From: Rutstroemia sp. NJR-2017a BVV2
Taxonomy: Eukaryota > Ascomycota > Leotiomycetes > Helotiales > Rutstroemiaceae
Length of the DNA: 64,000 nucleotides
Reading direction: 5' to 3'
Assembly: GCA_002946415.1 (NCBI GenBank)
Contig: NJPS01000051.1
Location: forward strand, 794,001-858,000
The position numbers were made by a program, and so were the translations under genes. Below are positions 33,149 to 42,800 of this stretch, piece by piece. Positions within the stretch are counted from its first letter, which is position 1; each line of letters starts with the position of its first letter. The notes beneath the pieces were generated by a model, which did not search any database, was not told the origin of the DNA, and saw only the letters and a list, made by a program, of their open reading frames with translations.

Positions 33149-34455
33149 TTATGAAATGGGCTTCCAGATACTCCACCAACAATAAACACTGTCGTTCTCA
33201 TCCTGCGCAGATTCTTCCCAGTCATCGAGACAACGTTCCCGTCCATGGACCAGTAATTCATAGTTGGATTTTTTCATGAGCGTTTCGAAATCTTCCTTCA
33301 TGGCTCTTGTCGCAGTATCGCGAAGGGGTACGGAGACGATGACACGGCTTCGTCCATCCAGTTCCTTTAAAAATTTCGGAATAACACCTGCAAGAAGTTG
33401 AGGATGCTGCGTGTCGTAAAATGGATCGGAAACAAGGATAATCTACTGGATAGATTAGCAGGTCGGTTTTCGGCGGCACCAGTCTCGTTCATTCCAGGAG
33501 ATCATTCGTACCTCGAATTTGTCTTCAGGGCTTTGGCTAAAAACATCAGAATTCTCGGCATTAGTCCAGTCGAGGATACTTGCCCTAGTCCCGGTGCTGG
33601 AAGTATTCTCACCCAAGCCGTTCTTCTTGACGTTGGCCTGGAGATTTGGCACGATATCGGGAAGGTCGGTCAGAATGACGTCCTGTTCCCAAAGCAGAGC
33701 TGCCGTGATGCCAAGGAGTCCGGTGCCAGCACCTAGCTCTAGGACCTTTACTTTCGAGTTAGCATCGTGGCTACCTGGTGCATATTTGCACAGCAGGTGA
33801 CTCAAGTACTGCTTGCTCAACTCCTCAAGCTTTCTTGCCATAACCAAGGATGTACCCCACGTTTTTAAACCCAAACTATCTCCGGTGAGTGGAGGTTCGC
33901 ATAGTTCAATTTTGAGCTCATTTGAGAACCCGGAAGCAGGAATCGTCCATGTGCGAATCATCTGTGACATTGCTAGTTGCTGTTAGTATATAGCTCGAGA
34001 GAGGTCATACATAGGAAGAGCCACGGGTTGAGTGAAGTTATTTCCTACCTGAGCGGCCACAGCGTTCAGTGAGACGTTTACTCGCGAGCGCGTGTATGGT
34101 CTCTATCCTTGCTTCGGCTTCTTCTTCATTCACACCGGTGTAAAACCAGTGCAAGTCGCTTCCAATCAATCTCGTTAGATATCGTGAGATGCCTTGAGCA
34201 TCATCTTCAGTGGATGGCCGTGATGCTGTATCCCATGACGGTGGTTGAAGTCTCAAAAGCGACAAAGTCTGGAAAAGCTCGGAAAAAGAAGGTTTTCTAT
34301 GAAGTTGTGGGAGATCCAAAGCTATGAAAATTCGTATCAGTAAAATGAGTCATGACATGCATGCTTTGGACACGGGCTGTCCTACAGTGAATAGGTTTAT
34401 GGCTAGATTTATAGCCACCAACGGTAGCACCGTCTAATGATTCGTTTGAAGGCAT
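33149..34455 (-). CDS. EFM2: protein-lysine methyltransferase Efm2-like (Methyltransf_16)
   Basis: Four exons: 34455-34386, 34321-34049, 33972-33512 and 33442-33149; 365 aa. Family members are seven-beta-strand SAM-dependent enzymes; yeast Efm2 methylates translation elongation factors eEF2 and eEF3 in the cytoplasm. The SAM motif VLELGAGTGLLG is at about 190-201, followed by VILTDLP and the post-II motif ILVSDPFYDTQHP. WGTSLVMARKL upstream and CLDDWEE downstream are also characteristic. Exons 2-4 join cleanly (introns 76 and 69 bp). Exon 1 (MPSNESLDGATVGGYKSSHK) is less certain: it uses a GTAGGA donor and could be replaced by another start. The gene is divergent from NPR2, and a transposon sits in the shared upstream region about 470 bp before this start. 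Confidence 0.85.
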
Positions 34456-34927
34456 AATAAGCAAGTCGAAGACCGAACGCAAAAGTAAATGAAGCTATAT
34501 GAAATAAAATTGTCCCCAAGACTGGAAGAGAACGCCGCAAATCAGACTGACTAGACCAGTTGTCCCTCTGTTTGTGCAACGCGTTGATTGATCGGCTCAG
34601 AGATTCTTGGAAACTCCGGCCTCTAACGGCTCTCTCGAAGCAATTTCGATAAGAGCCTTTGCAATATCAACAATCAAGGACCTTCCCAATAGACTGTTCA
34701 GATTGCGGTATAAGCGCACGGTATTGTCACTATCGCGCTGTTCACGGTCTCACTGGAGCCGCATCGTGACCATAGTGTTGTTGACGTGAAGGAAAACTAA
34801 GAATGAACATTTTGGGTGAATTTATAGAAATAGGGCTCGAGTTATTTCTTGGTGCACCGACGTCCATCGCAAGATATACTTTTTCATGTCGTCCGTCAAT
34901 GGTCTCAAAAATTCTGTCATGTCGGTA
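34456..34927. promoter_or_regulatory. EFM2-proximal upstream region, cut off from NPR2 by the transposon
   Basis: About 470 bp between the EFM2 start and the left end of the transposon. No gene seen. The TA target duplication is at 34926-34927. Confidence 0.5.
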
Positions 34928-34973
34928 AACTATATCCCGGCTCAGAGCACGCCCCACCTTAAAGCACACCTCC
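34928..34973 (+). repeat. left terminal inverted repeat
   Basis: Begins AACTATATCCCGGCTCAGAG directly after the TA duplication and continues with two related GCAC..CACC blocks. Confidence 0.93.
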
Positions 34974-35011
34974 AAAAATCACATTTTTTACCACAACTAC
35001 AACCTTCAACC

Positions 35012-36939
35012 ATGGATAGAATCAGCCACGAAGCCCGCATGCAGTCAGCGCTTGCTGATTTGGATAAACAAGACCCTCCGAATTACAGTAAAGCTGCTAG
35101 AGACCATGGATTATCCCGCAGCGCTGTCTCTCGTCGATACAGAGGCTTGACTGCCTCGAGAAAGGAAGCCACCTCTATACACCGTCAACGACTAACTCTA
35201 GAGCAGGAGCAGGCTCTAATCTCTCAGATTAACAAGCTTTCAGCCCGCTCTATGGCTCCTACAAGTCGTATCGTCAGAAACCTTGCAGAAGAGATTATAA
35301 ACGGTGTTGTAGGCAAGAACTGGACAGCCGATTTCGTGAAGCGCTACAAAGATGTCCTTCAAAGTCGGTATCTTCGCAATATCGATAATCTGCGTGTTAA
35401 AGCTGATTCTATTCAACACTTCCAATATTTTTATGATCTGGTTCGAGCTATTTCGTATTGTTGTTGTCTTTTAAATGATTATTGATTACTTTGGCTAACC
35501 CCTCCTTTTCTACTTAGCTTGCCGCCGCTGTCGAAAAATACGATATAAAGCCCCGGAATATATACAATTGGGACGAGAAAGGCTTCCTGATTGGGATTGG
35601 AAGATCGATGAAGAGGATTATGACACGTAGTTCTTATGATCAAGGAAAAGCTACCAAAGCACTGCAGGATGGATCCAGAGAATTTATAAGTTTATTAGCC
35701 AGCATCTGTGCAGATGGAACTGCATTACCTCCTACACTGATTTATCAAGGTGCTTCTGGAGATCTGCAAGATTCCTGGGTAAAAGATATCGAAATGGACT
35801 TTATATGCCACTTCGGAGCTTCAGCAAATGGGTGGTCAAACGACAATTTCGGCTTAACCTGGTTAATAAACGTCTTCGATCGATATTCTCGACCTAAAGC
35901 GAAAGGATTAAGACGTCTTCTTATTGTTGATGGCCATTCCAGCCATGTCAATATGGAGTTTATCAATAAATACGATACTCTTAAGATTATCCTTCTGATT
36001 CTCCCACCTCATTCAACCCATCGATTACAACCTCTCGATATAGGCTGCTTTTTGCCTCTTTCTACTCGATACAGTATCCATCTCAATAATATAATCTCAG
36101 CAGGCGATGGGCATATTAGTATGACGAAGGGCATGTTTTATGGGGTCTTTAAGCATACATTCCAAGATACCTTCAATAAGAAGAATATTCTTTCTGCATT
36201 CGAAAAAACTGGCATATATCCTCAGAATTCAGCTAAAACTATCCTACAAATCGTTCCCTTATGTTCTACTTCACCTCCGCCATCAGGTTCTTCGCTTTTA
36301 AAGACTCCATATTCAGCGAAAGCACTACATCGGCTCAAAAAAGAGATTTATCGTCATCCAAAAGAGACCCTTCTCGAGAAGCTCTTCAAAGCTAATTTAA
36401 CTCTTGCTGTCCATCGTTCGATTTCTGATTACCGAGCTAGAGGCTTAGAAGAAGCATTAAAGCTAGAAAAGAAGAAGAGAAGCCGTGGAAAGCGATTGAA
36501 CCTTGTAGGCGAATCAGATGGTGGTGCTCAGTTGTTCTCCCCCTCCCGAATTATACGTGCAAGAGACTTCCAACAGCAGAAGCTGGCTTCAATTGAAGCT
36601 GAGAAGCAGGCCAAAGCTGTAGAGAAGGCTAGGAAACAAGAAGAGAAGGAAAGAAAGAAGCTAGAGGCTACAGCAAAGGCTACACAGAAGGAGATGGATC
36701 GACAAATTACGAAGGAGATTAAAAGCACTCAAAAGAGAGCTCCTAAGGCCAAGAAAGCTTTAATTAAACCAGCTCAAAAGGCCACTACAGGAGCTAGAAA
36801 ACCTAATGTACGATCTAAAGCAGTCCCTAAGGTTTCTACGGGCTCAAAGGAGGTTATAATCGAAAAAGGAGGGGAGGGTAGTATAATACGATCAACTCGG
36901 GGCCGTAAGATTACTCTTCCATCCCGCTTCAAGCAATAG
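35012..36939 (+). CDS. pogo/Fot1-family transposase
   Basis: Two exons, 35012-35440 and 35518-36939; 616 aa. The N-terminus (MDRISHEARMQSALADLD) starts a Pipsqueak-type helix-turn-helix (NYSKAARDHGLSRSAVSRRY). A CENP-B/Tc5-type DNA-binding segment follows at about 55-125 (LTLEQEQALISQINKL, NWTADFVKRY). The DDE endonuclease has Asp162 in NWDEKGF, Asp281 in LLIVDGHSSH and Asp317 in HRLQPLDIGCF, that is, 35 residues between the second and third. The C-terminal third is Lys/Glu/Ala-rich with a coiled-coil look (about 520-590). The intron donor is GTTCGA, weak for a fungus; it was chosen because it alone restores the family sequence FYDLLAAAVEKYDIKPRNIY. All three catalytic acids and both DNA-binding parts are present. 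Confidence 0.92.
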
Positions 36940-37061
36940 GAGTTCTGGGTATATAAATCTTTTACTCTATTCTATCTCTACATAAATCTTCAATTTTTAT
37001 CGTGATATCTTATAAATTTGATTTTTAATTAATATTGAAGCAAAAGTAAGAAATGTCTGAT

Positions 37062-37107
37062 GGGGGTGTGCTTTGAGGTGGGCCGTGCTTTGAGCCGGGA
37101 TATAGTT
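37062..37107 (-). repeat. right terminal inverted repeat
   Basis: Read on the minus strand it begins AACTATATCCCGGCTCAAAG. It differs from the left repeat at four of 46 positions and is followed by TA. Confidence 0.93.
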
Positions 37108-37406
37108 TAAGTGCTCCAATGGCAACGAAGGAGTGAGTTGAGTCGCTGCAAGGTTATTGTGGCGCCAAAGGCGTGCACGGCTCAATTGTGGCTTGAATGC
37201 TGCATTGCAGGCATTTGGTTTTGCGAACAGGCGTCGTCAACTTCACTTCACGCTTTTGTGTTTCTTTCAATGGTTTTAGAAGGCGAGCTGACGACTGCAA
37301 ACTTCCATAGGAATCATCTGATGAAGCATGCTGGAGGCGAACTTCACATCAGAACAAGGGATCCTACATAACTGATCCGAAACAACGAAGCCCGCAACGT
37401 CTCGCC
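37108..37406. promoter_or_regulatory. NPR2-proximal upstream region
   Basis: About 300 bp between the right transposon end and the NPR2 start codon. It begins with the TA duplication. No gene seen. Confidence 0.5.
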
Positions 37407-38741
37407 ATGATCGAAGGAATATTCTTCGCACGATTTCTTCCTCAGAAAGGCATGTGGTTTTCTAACAAGAACAATTCTAATGCTAACAACACTTTTAGGG
37501 ACGAAGGTCTTGCATCAAAGTCCTCCAGGATGCATTGTCCCAGAACCTGATGTGGATAAGCCACGCCTATTTGACTTTGAAAAAATGGCCGAATACATCA
37601 TACCACGTCAAGCATTCTGCAATCGATATGTTACGGTGTGTGACCCAGAAAATAAGTATCGCATTCTAGGTCATCCAGTTTGCATCAAAGACGAGAAATA
37701 TGAACGCAATGAATTTATGTTCAATTTCTGCATTGTCATCAGAATTGAGGTGGACAAGGTCCCCTATGAAGCAGTTGTCAAACGATTAGCCAGCACCTTC
37801 ACAGAAATGGAAGTCCAGAATGAGTTTCTTAGTCAGGACGACATCTTCCCAAGTCCAGGCCGGCGGTCGATCGCTGCGCTACTGGAGATTATAAAAGAGG
37901 ACTTAAACAACTACAATGAATGCATGATCCCTGTCGGTACGTACCAAATTTCTCGAGAATGGTAAGACTTTCGTTGACCAATATAGATGATGCCAACACT
38001 ATCAACATGAAGCTGTTCCCTATTCACAGACATCCGCCCCCGATTAAAGCCTGGCATGTCCCGATCTCCAAGATCAAATTTGCGGAAATCATCGATGACA
38101 CTTGGGACCTTACGATGAAGAAAGTGATCAATCATATAGATGGCATCAAGGACGTCCGGCGAATAGCTCATGATGCAGATGTTGCATTGGACCTTACGAA
38201 AATTGCCCTACAGCACCTACTGTACTACGATTGCATTCTCATGCTCGATATCTTCCTATTTGGAAACATCTATGCGCCAACTGCAGAGATCAACGATTTC
38301 TTAGCCGACAAAGACGGCCTACAAGATGAATGCGCTGATTACGTCTATATCAACGGACCTCGGCTGTCCAACTTTCTACTCTGTCGACTCTTCACCTCTC
38401 TCTGTACCTCGCGCACACTCAAGGAATGGCTCAAAATGCACATGGATCAAGGACTGAACGTACTCAACTACGTCGATGTCCGCCGATTCATCCAGTTCGG
38501 CGTCATCAAGGGACTGATCTATCGAGTTCATAAGTATGCAGTATCCTCTCAATATCTCGCATCGATCATATCAGGTCAATCCACACCTACAGATGGAGGT
38601 CGAGGAGATCCCCTACAACGATACACTGATGGGTGCCATTGCTTCGATCAAATAATTACCGAGATGAACATCACTGACGCGAGGATTATGGATCAGCTGC
38701 GCAAGTTTCCGAAGGGGGACGTAGAGATCATCTACCGATGA
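37407..38741 (+). CDS. NPR2: nitrogen permease regulator 2 (SEACIT/GATOR1 subunit)
   Basis: Three exons: 37407-37449, 37499-37936 and 37987-38741; 411 aa. Npr2 with Npr3 and Iml1 forms the GAP complex that restrains TORC1 at the vacuole when amino acids or nitrogen are scarce. The N-terminus MIEGIFFARFLPQKGTKVL, then ILHQSPPG-type HQSPPGC and YIIPRQAFCNRYVTVC, match the family longin-like domain. The C-terminal half has IDGIKDVRRIAHDADVALDL, YDCILMLDIFLFGNIYAP, and a winged-helix-like end (VDVRRFIQFGVIKGLIYRVH). Intron 1 (49 bp, TGCTAAC branch) starts with GC, not GT, in the context AAAG/GCATGT. That splice is needed to reach the family start. The length is close to other short fungal Npr2 proteins. 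Confidence 0.93.
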
Positions 38742-39844
38742 TTTAATGCTTCAGAACATCTATGGGCCATCAGCACGGGGGACAAGAAGGGGTAATAAGT
38801 CCTAATTTTCTCCTCGAAAAATCTTAGTGCATCCAAAATACCTGGAATACATCGCAAAATATCTGCCAGCGCCGGTTGCGGACTCATTCTAAGTCTGTGT
38901 CTGAGGTAACCTTCCCGGTTCTCCCACAATTAGTGCTGGCTTGAGCTTCCTGGCACCTCATTTTACCATTCACCAATATGCTCCGCGTCTCATGTGCAAG
39001 TAGTAATGATCTGCTCGCATCTGTTTCTCGAAGTTCCAAAACTGTGCCACCTCTAGTTCTTCATTCGACTGCCAAAGAATGGAGTCACACACAGGGATGC
39101 ATGCTACATACGCCAGTCTCCAGCAGAAGTACCGTTTAGACACAGTAGCGTAGTCGCAAATAATATATTCACTGATTGACCAAGTTTATATAGTCCTCCT
39201 TTTTGGTATCGGATCGGTCTAGCTGCGTCGAACTTAGCCAAGAAATGTAATAATAGAAGTAATGATGGGGAGTTCCCTGGTCCTCAATATGGATAACTAC
39301 CACTAGCTATGGAGCGCCATTAGTTCTGGGTGTAGATAATAGTTTCAGATTATCTTGATTGTCAAAAGTAAAGGCGGACATTATTACCTTCTCGGCGTCC
39401 AAGCTCATCTTACCATATTCTCCAGCCTCTCCAGATTCTTTCCCAGACACCAGATCATTGCACCGCCTAATCAAGTATTTCCCTCCAACTATGATGGGAA
39501 GACAACCGAACCTCATGCCGACAACCCATGGATTTACTACGGTAAGGTTAGCTGTTCGGCTTCCCATTTAGGACACTTTACGACCACTCGCATCCAAGCT
39601 CCTTTCTCAACCAATCGTTCCACCTCACACAGAAAGCTACCCCACATCTATTAATATCTCGCAAACCGTAATCAATCATAGCTCGTGGATAGCGCTAATA
39701 AACATTAACATCTGCGAACATCCAGCCATTTCTCATTTTGTGCAAAAAATGCGAACGGTATCCAGCCGTTATTGTCAGCAAATCCGCCACGAGGGCTGGC
39801 TTTCGTACGATGCGAGAGTCATTAATTTTCCACGGGACACTTTT
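38742..39844. other. NPR2 3' flank; no convincing gene
   Basis: A minus-strand open stretch at 39307-39567 reads fairly protein-like (VVNPWVVGMRFGCLPIIVGG) but has no start context, domain or splice partner that I can identify. It may be a relic. Confidence 0.4.
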
Positions 39845-42800
39845 GTTGCATATCGCATTTCGCTCGCACATTTCCCTTTGCGTTCAACAGCTGGAGTGAT
39901 TGGTTTCTACATGGGAGATAAGAAGCTGGTCTAGTGAGTTTGGTGCGACCTAGAGGCTAGAGGAGGGGTAATGTACGGCTGTAGGTGGTACCGTGGTACA
40001 CGAGGTGCAGAAACTCGCGTGAGACTGTGAGTGAAAGGATGAGTTCCTTCCTGGTCGTATTCGCAGGACAGACCAGGCATGGAGACTGGGGAGTGAAGAA
40101 GATTTATACGATGAGAGTAGGTCTTTATAGATTTGAGTTCTTACATCAGCAACAGGAGGAAGCTTGAATTACTACTGCGGGCTTGTTAACACTCGTCTTT
40201 TACGTCAAATTATTACTTGAGCCTCATTGCAGCCACGACACGGATCCGACAATGCGAGGAAGAGTTTACGTCAATGCATCTCTTCGGTTATTGTGCGAGC
40301 CGCTACATTCCCTGACTAAGTCAAAGTCATCTCTCTTCATATACTCCGTACATACGAATGGACTTCGCTTCAGAAAGAATGAATTCTTATCTCTCCCATC
40401 ATCTTGGAACGAATTGATATCCTCTACGATCTGTGGACGAATCCCCTCAACACGTTGTCAATCACCAGGATCTTAAGCACTATACAAGCATCTGTACGCC
40501 GGTTCTTTCGAATATTTGCGTTACAACCGCGTGCCTACCAACTACCAAGCCGCTTACGGCCCCTGCCTATTCAGTTAAAGGTGTTCATAGGGCCTTGTAC
40601 AGGTCCCTCCTAACCATAACACTGGGCAGCTTCCTGTGAATGAAATTCAGGAAGACGAATAATATGAGGGAAAGCTGTTGGTATATCTGACAAATACCAC
40701 CTTGTCTCCATGACTCAAGATAGTTCGGGCTACTTTCGTATCTCCACACCCCTGCTAACCGCTCAGAACCAAACTGTCGGGTCTTCGAACCGCGTTGAAT
40801 CGTTTACAGGAACCAATCACCGTCATCTCAGCAGAGATGCTATGATCTCGTTGGTCCTGTTTTCGTGAAGTCCAGGGTGAAGGTTGGATTATGACGCTAA
40901 AATTGGGGAGAAAACTTGGGTGGACATGACCACCTTGACGGATCGACAACCGTCACATGGATCGGGGGTTTCTTGTTTCTAGGAAACCGTGAGATTTCCC
41001 ATCTATGAAAGATTTTGTTGCATGCCGTATTTTCCCTGTCATGAGGCTGATTGTCCGTCTTTTCCGTGTTCTTTCCAGGCCCACTGATGGGTTTGGGAAT
41101 GCCAGTCTTGATAGCTAGGTTCAGTCTTCTACTGTCCGTCTACTGCTGATTTCAGGCCGGTAGGATGAAAGAGAAAACGGTTTGTTGCACTTCTAATATT
41201 CCCTGCCTATTTGTCCTGTCACCAGTTACTGCTTCGAAGAAGTCTATTCCCCAGTTCTCGCAAACGCCGTCTCCACACACTCAATAGTCTTGCTGGCTGG
41301 GACTAACTTCCATGGCAGCCGCTATGAAGTTCATGAACATGGATGAAAATAAGTTTGTTGCATTCCTTATTTTCCCTGCTCAGCATAGACGGGCAAATCA
41401 TGATGGGCAAATGTCAACACTTGGTCAGCTTCCCCGGGGTGTATCGTCGAAAGCAACTTAGGATGTCGGCTATACAGGTATTACTCCTGGCCTACTGGGG
41501 CGTTTAACTTGTGCCAAGCGTTATCAACTCGACGCTCTTATCTAGAGAAGATTTTGTTGCATATCGCACAGATGGCGTCAGTGCGCCAGTACTGGAGCTT
41601 GCAAGCTTATACATATTCGGCTGCGTGTGGCCAGCGTCGTATATCCCTTCTAGGCTAGCATTCATGAGCTACCCACATATGCCAAACATGTGGTTAAAAT
41701 TTTCAATTGCTGGTTTCATTGAGTAGGTCTTTCACTCTTCATTAATGGACCGTCAAATATAGATAAACTCTCAACAAACTCCCAAGAAATTTTAACACCT
41801 TAAGAATGGTCACTCAGTTGTATTCCAAATCTCATACAGAACCGCCAGTGGATGCAGGAGGCCATCTAGAATAATTTGTATGATTTTTAGACTACCTAAG
41901 TAGGCTCCAACATGTTCATATATATCATCAATGGCACCACTAAAGAGGCTTTCCGCTATCCATCTGTTGCATATCGCAATATTTCCTGCCTAGCCAAATC
42001 AGGAGAGGGATACTGCTTTAGTCGACAGTGTGCAGATATTTGTAAGAACTGAGTTAGCCGCGACCGTAGCAGGGTTGGATAAGCTTTCCTTCCTGCACTC
42101 CTCATCTCCGCTCTGCTAAGTATCTTAAAATGTTGCATGTCTCAATTTCTATATTAATTTTCCTCTGACAACTAACCTAGCTTTGTCCTTGCAACCTCGT
42201 TCATGTGTACCTCTTTATATTAGACTTAAATACAGATTCTGATATTCTGACTACAGCAGGACATTGCAGAGGCATCTCACTCCTTGGACTCTTCGTTAGG
42301 CTGTTATACAATTCCGCGGCTGGAAAGGGCATGAGTTGGCTAAGCGCCCCGTTGTAGTCAGGAAGGAAGAAGCTGATGCCCGATTCTAGTCGCCAAATCC
42401 TTCTAGGCCAGTTTTCGTTTATGATTAGCGACTGACATCCTTCAAGCACTTGTATGAGGGATAGGCCTTCTAGATCGTATACTTCGACTCATCGTGCGGA
42501 CAGCATGACAGGTAACCAGACGCATTACCTCTATTCCGGCCATGTGGTATACGAAGTGAGAGATATGGAGAGTATCGTTGGTCGGTATGGGAGGTTCATG
42601 GTGTCTGTTGCATATCTACATTGCCGCGCGACTGAAGATCTGTCATAGGCAAGAACCTTCTGAACATCTTCGAAGTTCTAGACGTTCCAATGGTCATTGC
42701 GTGGCCACTGAGTGCGTTTGTTGTGTATCTAGCTAGGTGCCAAGGCACGAGATCGAGAAGTACCATTGGTTTAGGATTACGAAGACTACAAATGATGTGT

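Larger units (their letters stand above)
34928..37107 (+). mobile_element. complete pogo/Fot1-type (Tc1-mariner superfamily) DNA transposon
   Basis: A 2180-bp element flanked by TA at 34926-34927 and 37108-37109. The two 46-bp inverted repeats match at 42 positions. Inside is one transposase gene with an apparently intact DDE triad. Near-identical ends and an open coding frame suggest a recently active, possibly autonomous copy. It lies in the intergenic region between divergent EFM2 and NPR2, about 300 bp from the NPR2 start codon. Confidence 0.93.

Noticed and set aside
39307..39567. Minus-strand 86-codon frame downstream of NPR2
   Set aside because: It is protein-like in places, but I found no start context, domain, partner exon or homologue I could name; kept only as a possible relic.
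41000..42200. Cluster of C/D-box small nucleolar RNAs (GATGAAA before the motif, CTGA nearby)
   Set aside because: The GATGAAA match to box C is imperfect and the CTGA positions are not at a constant distance from it.
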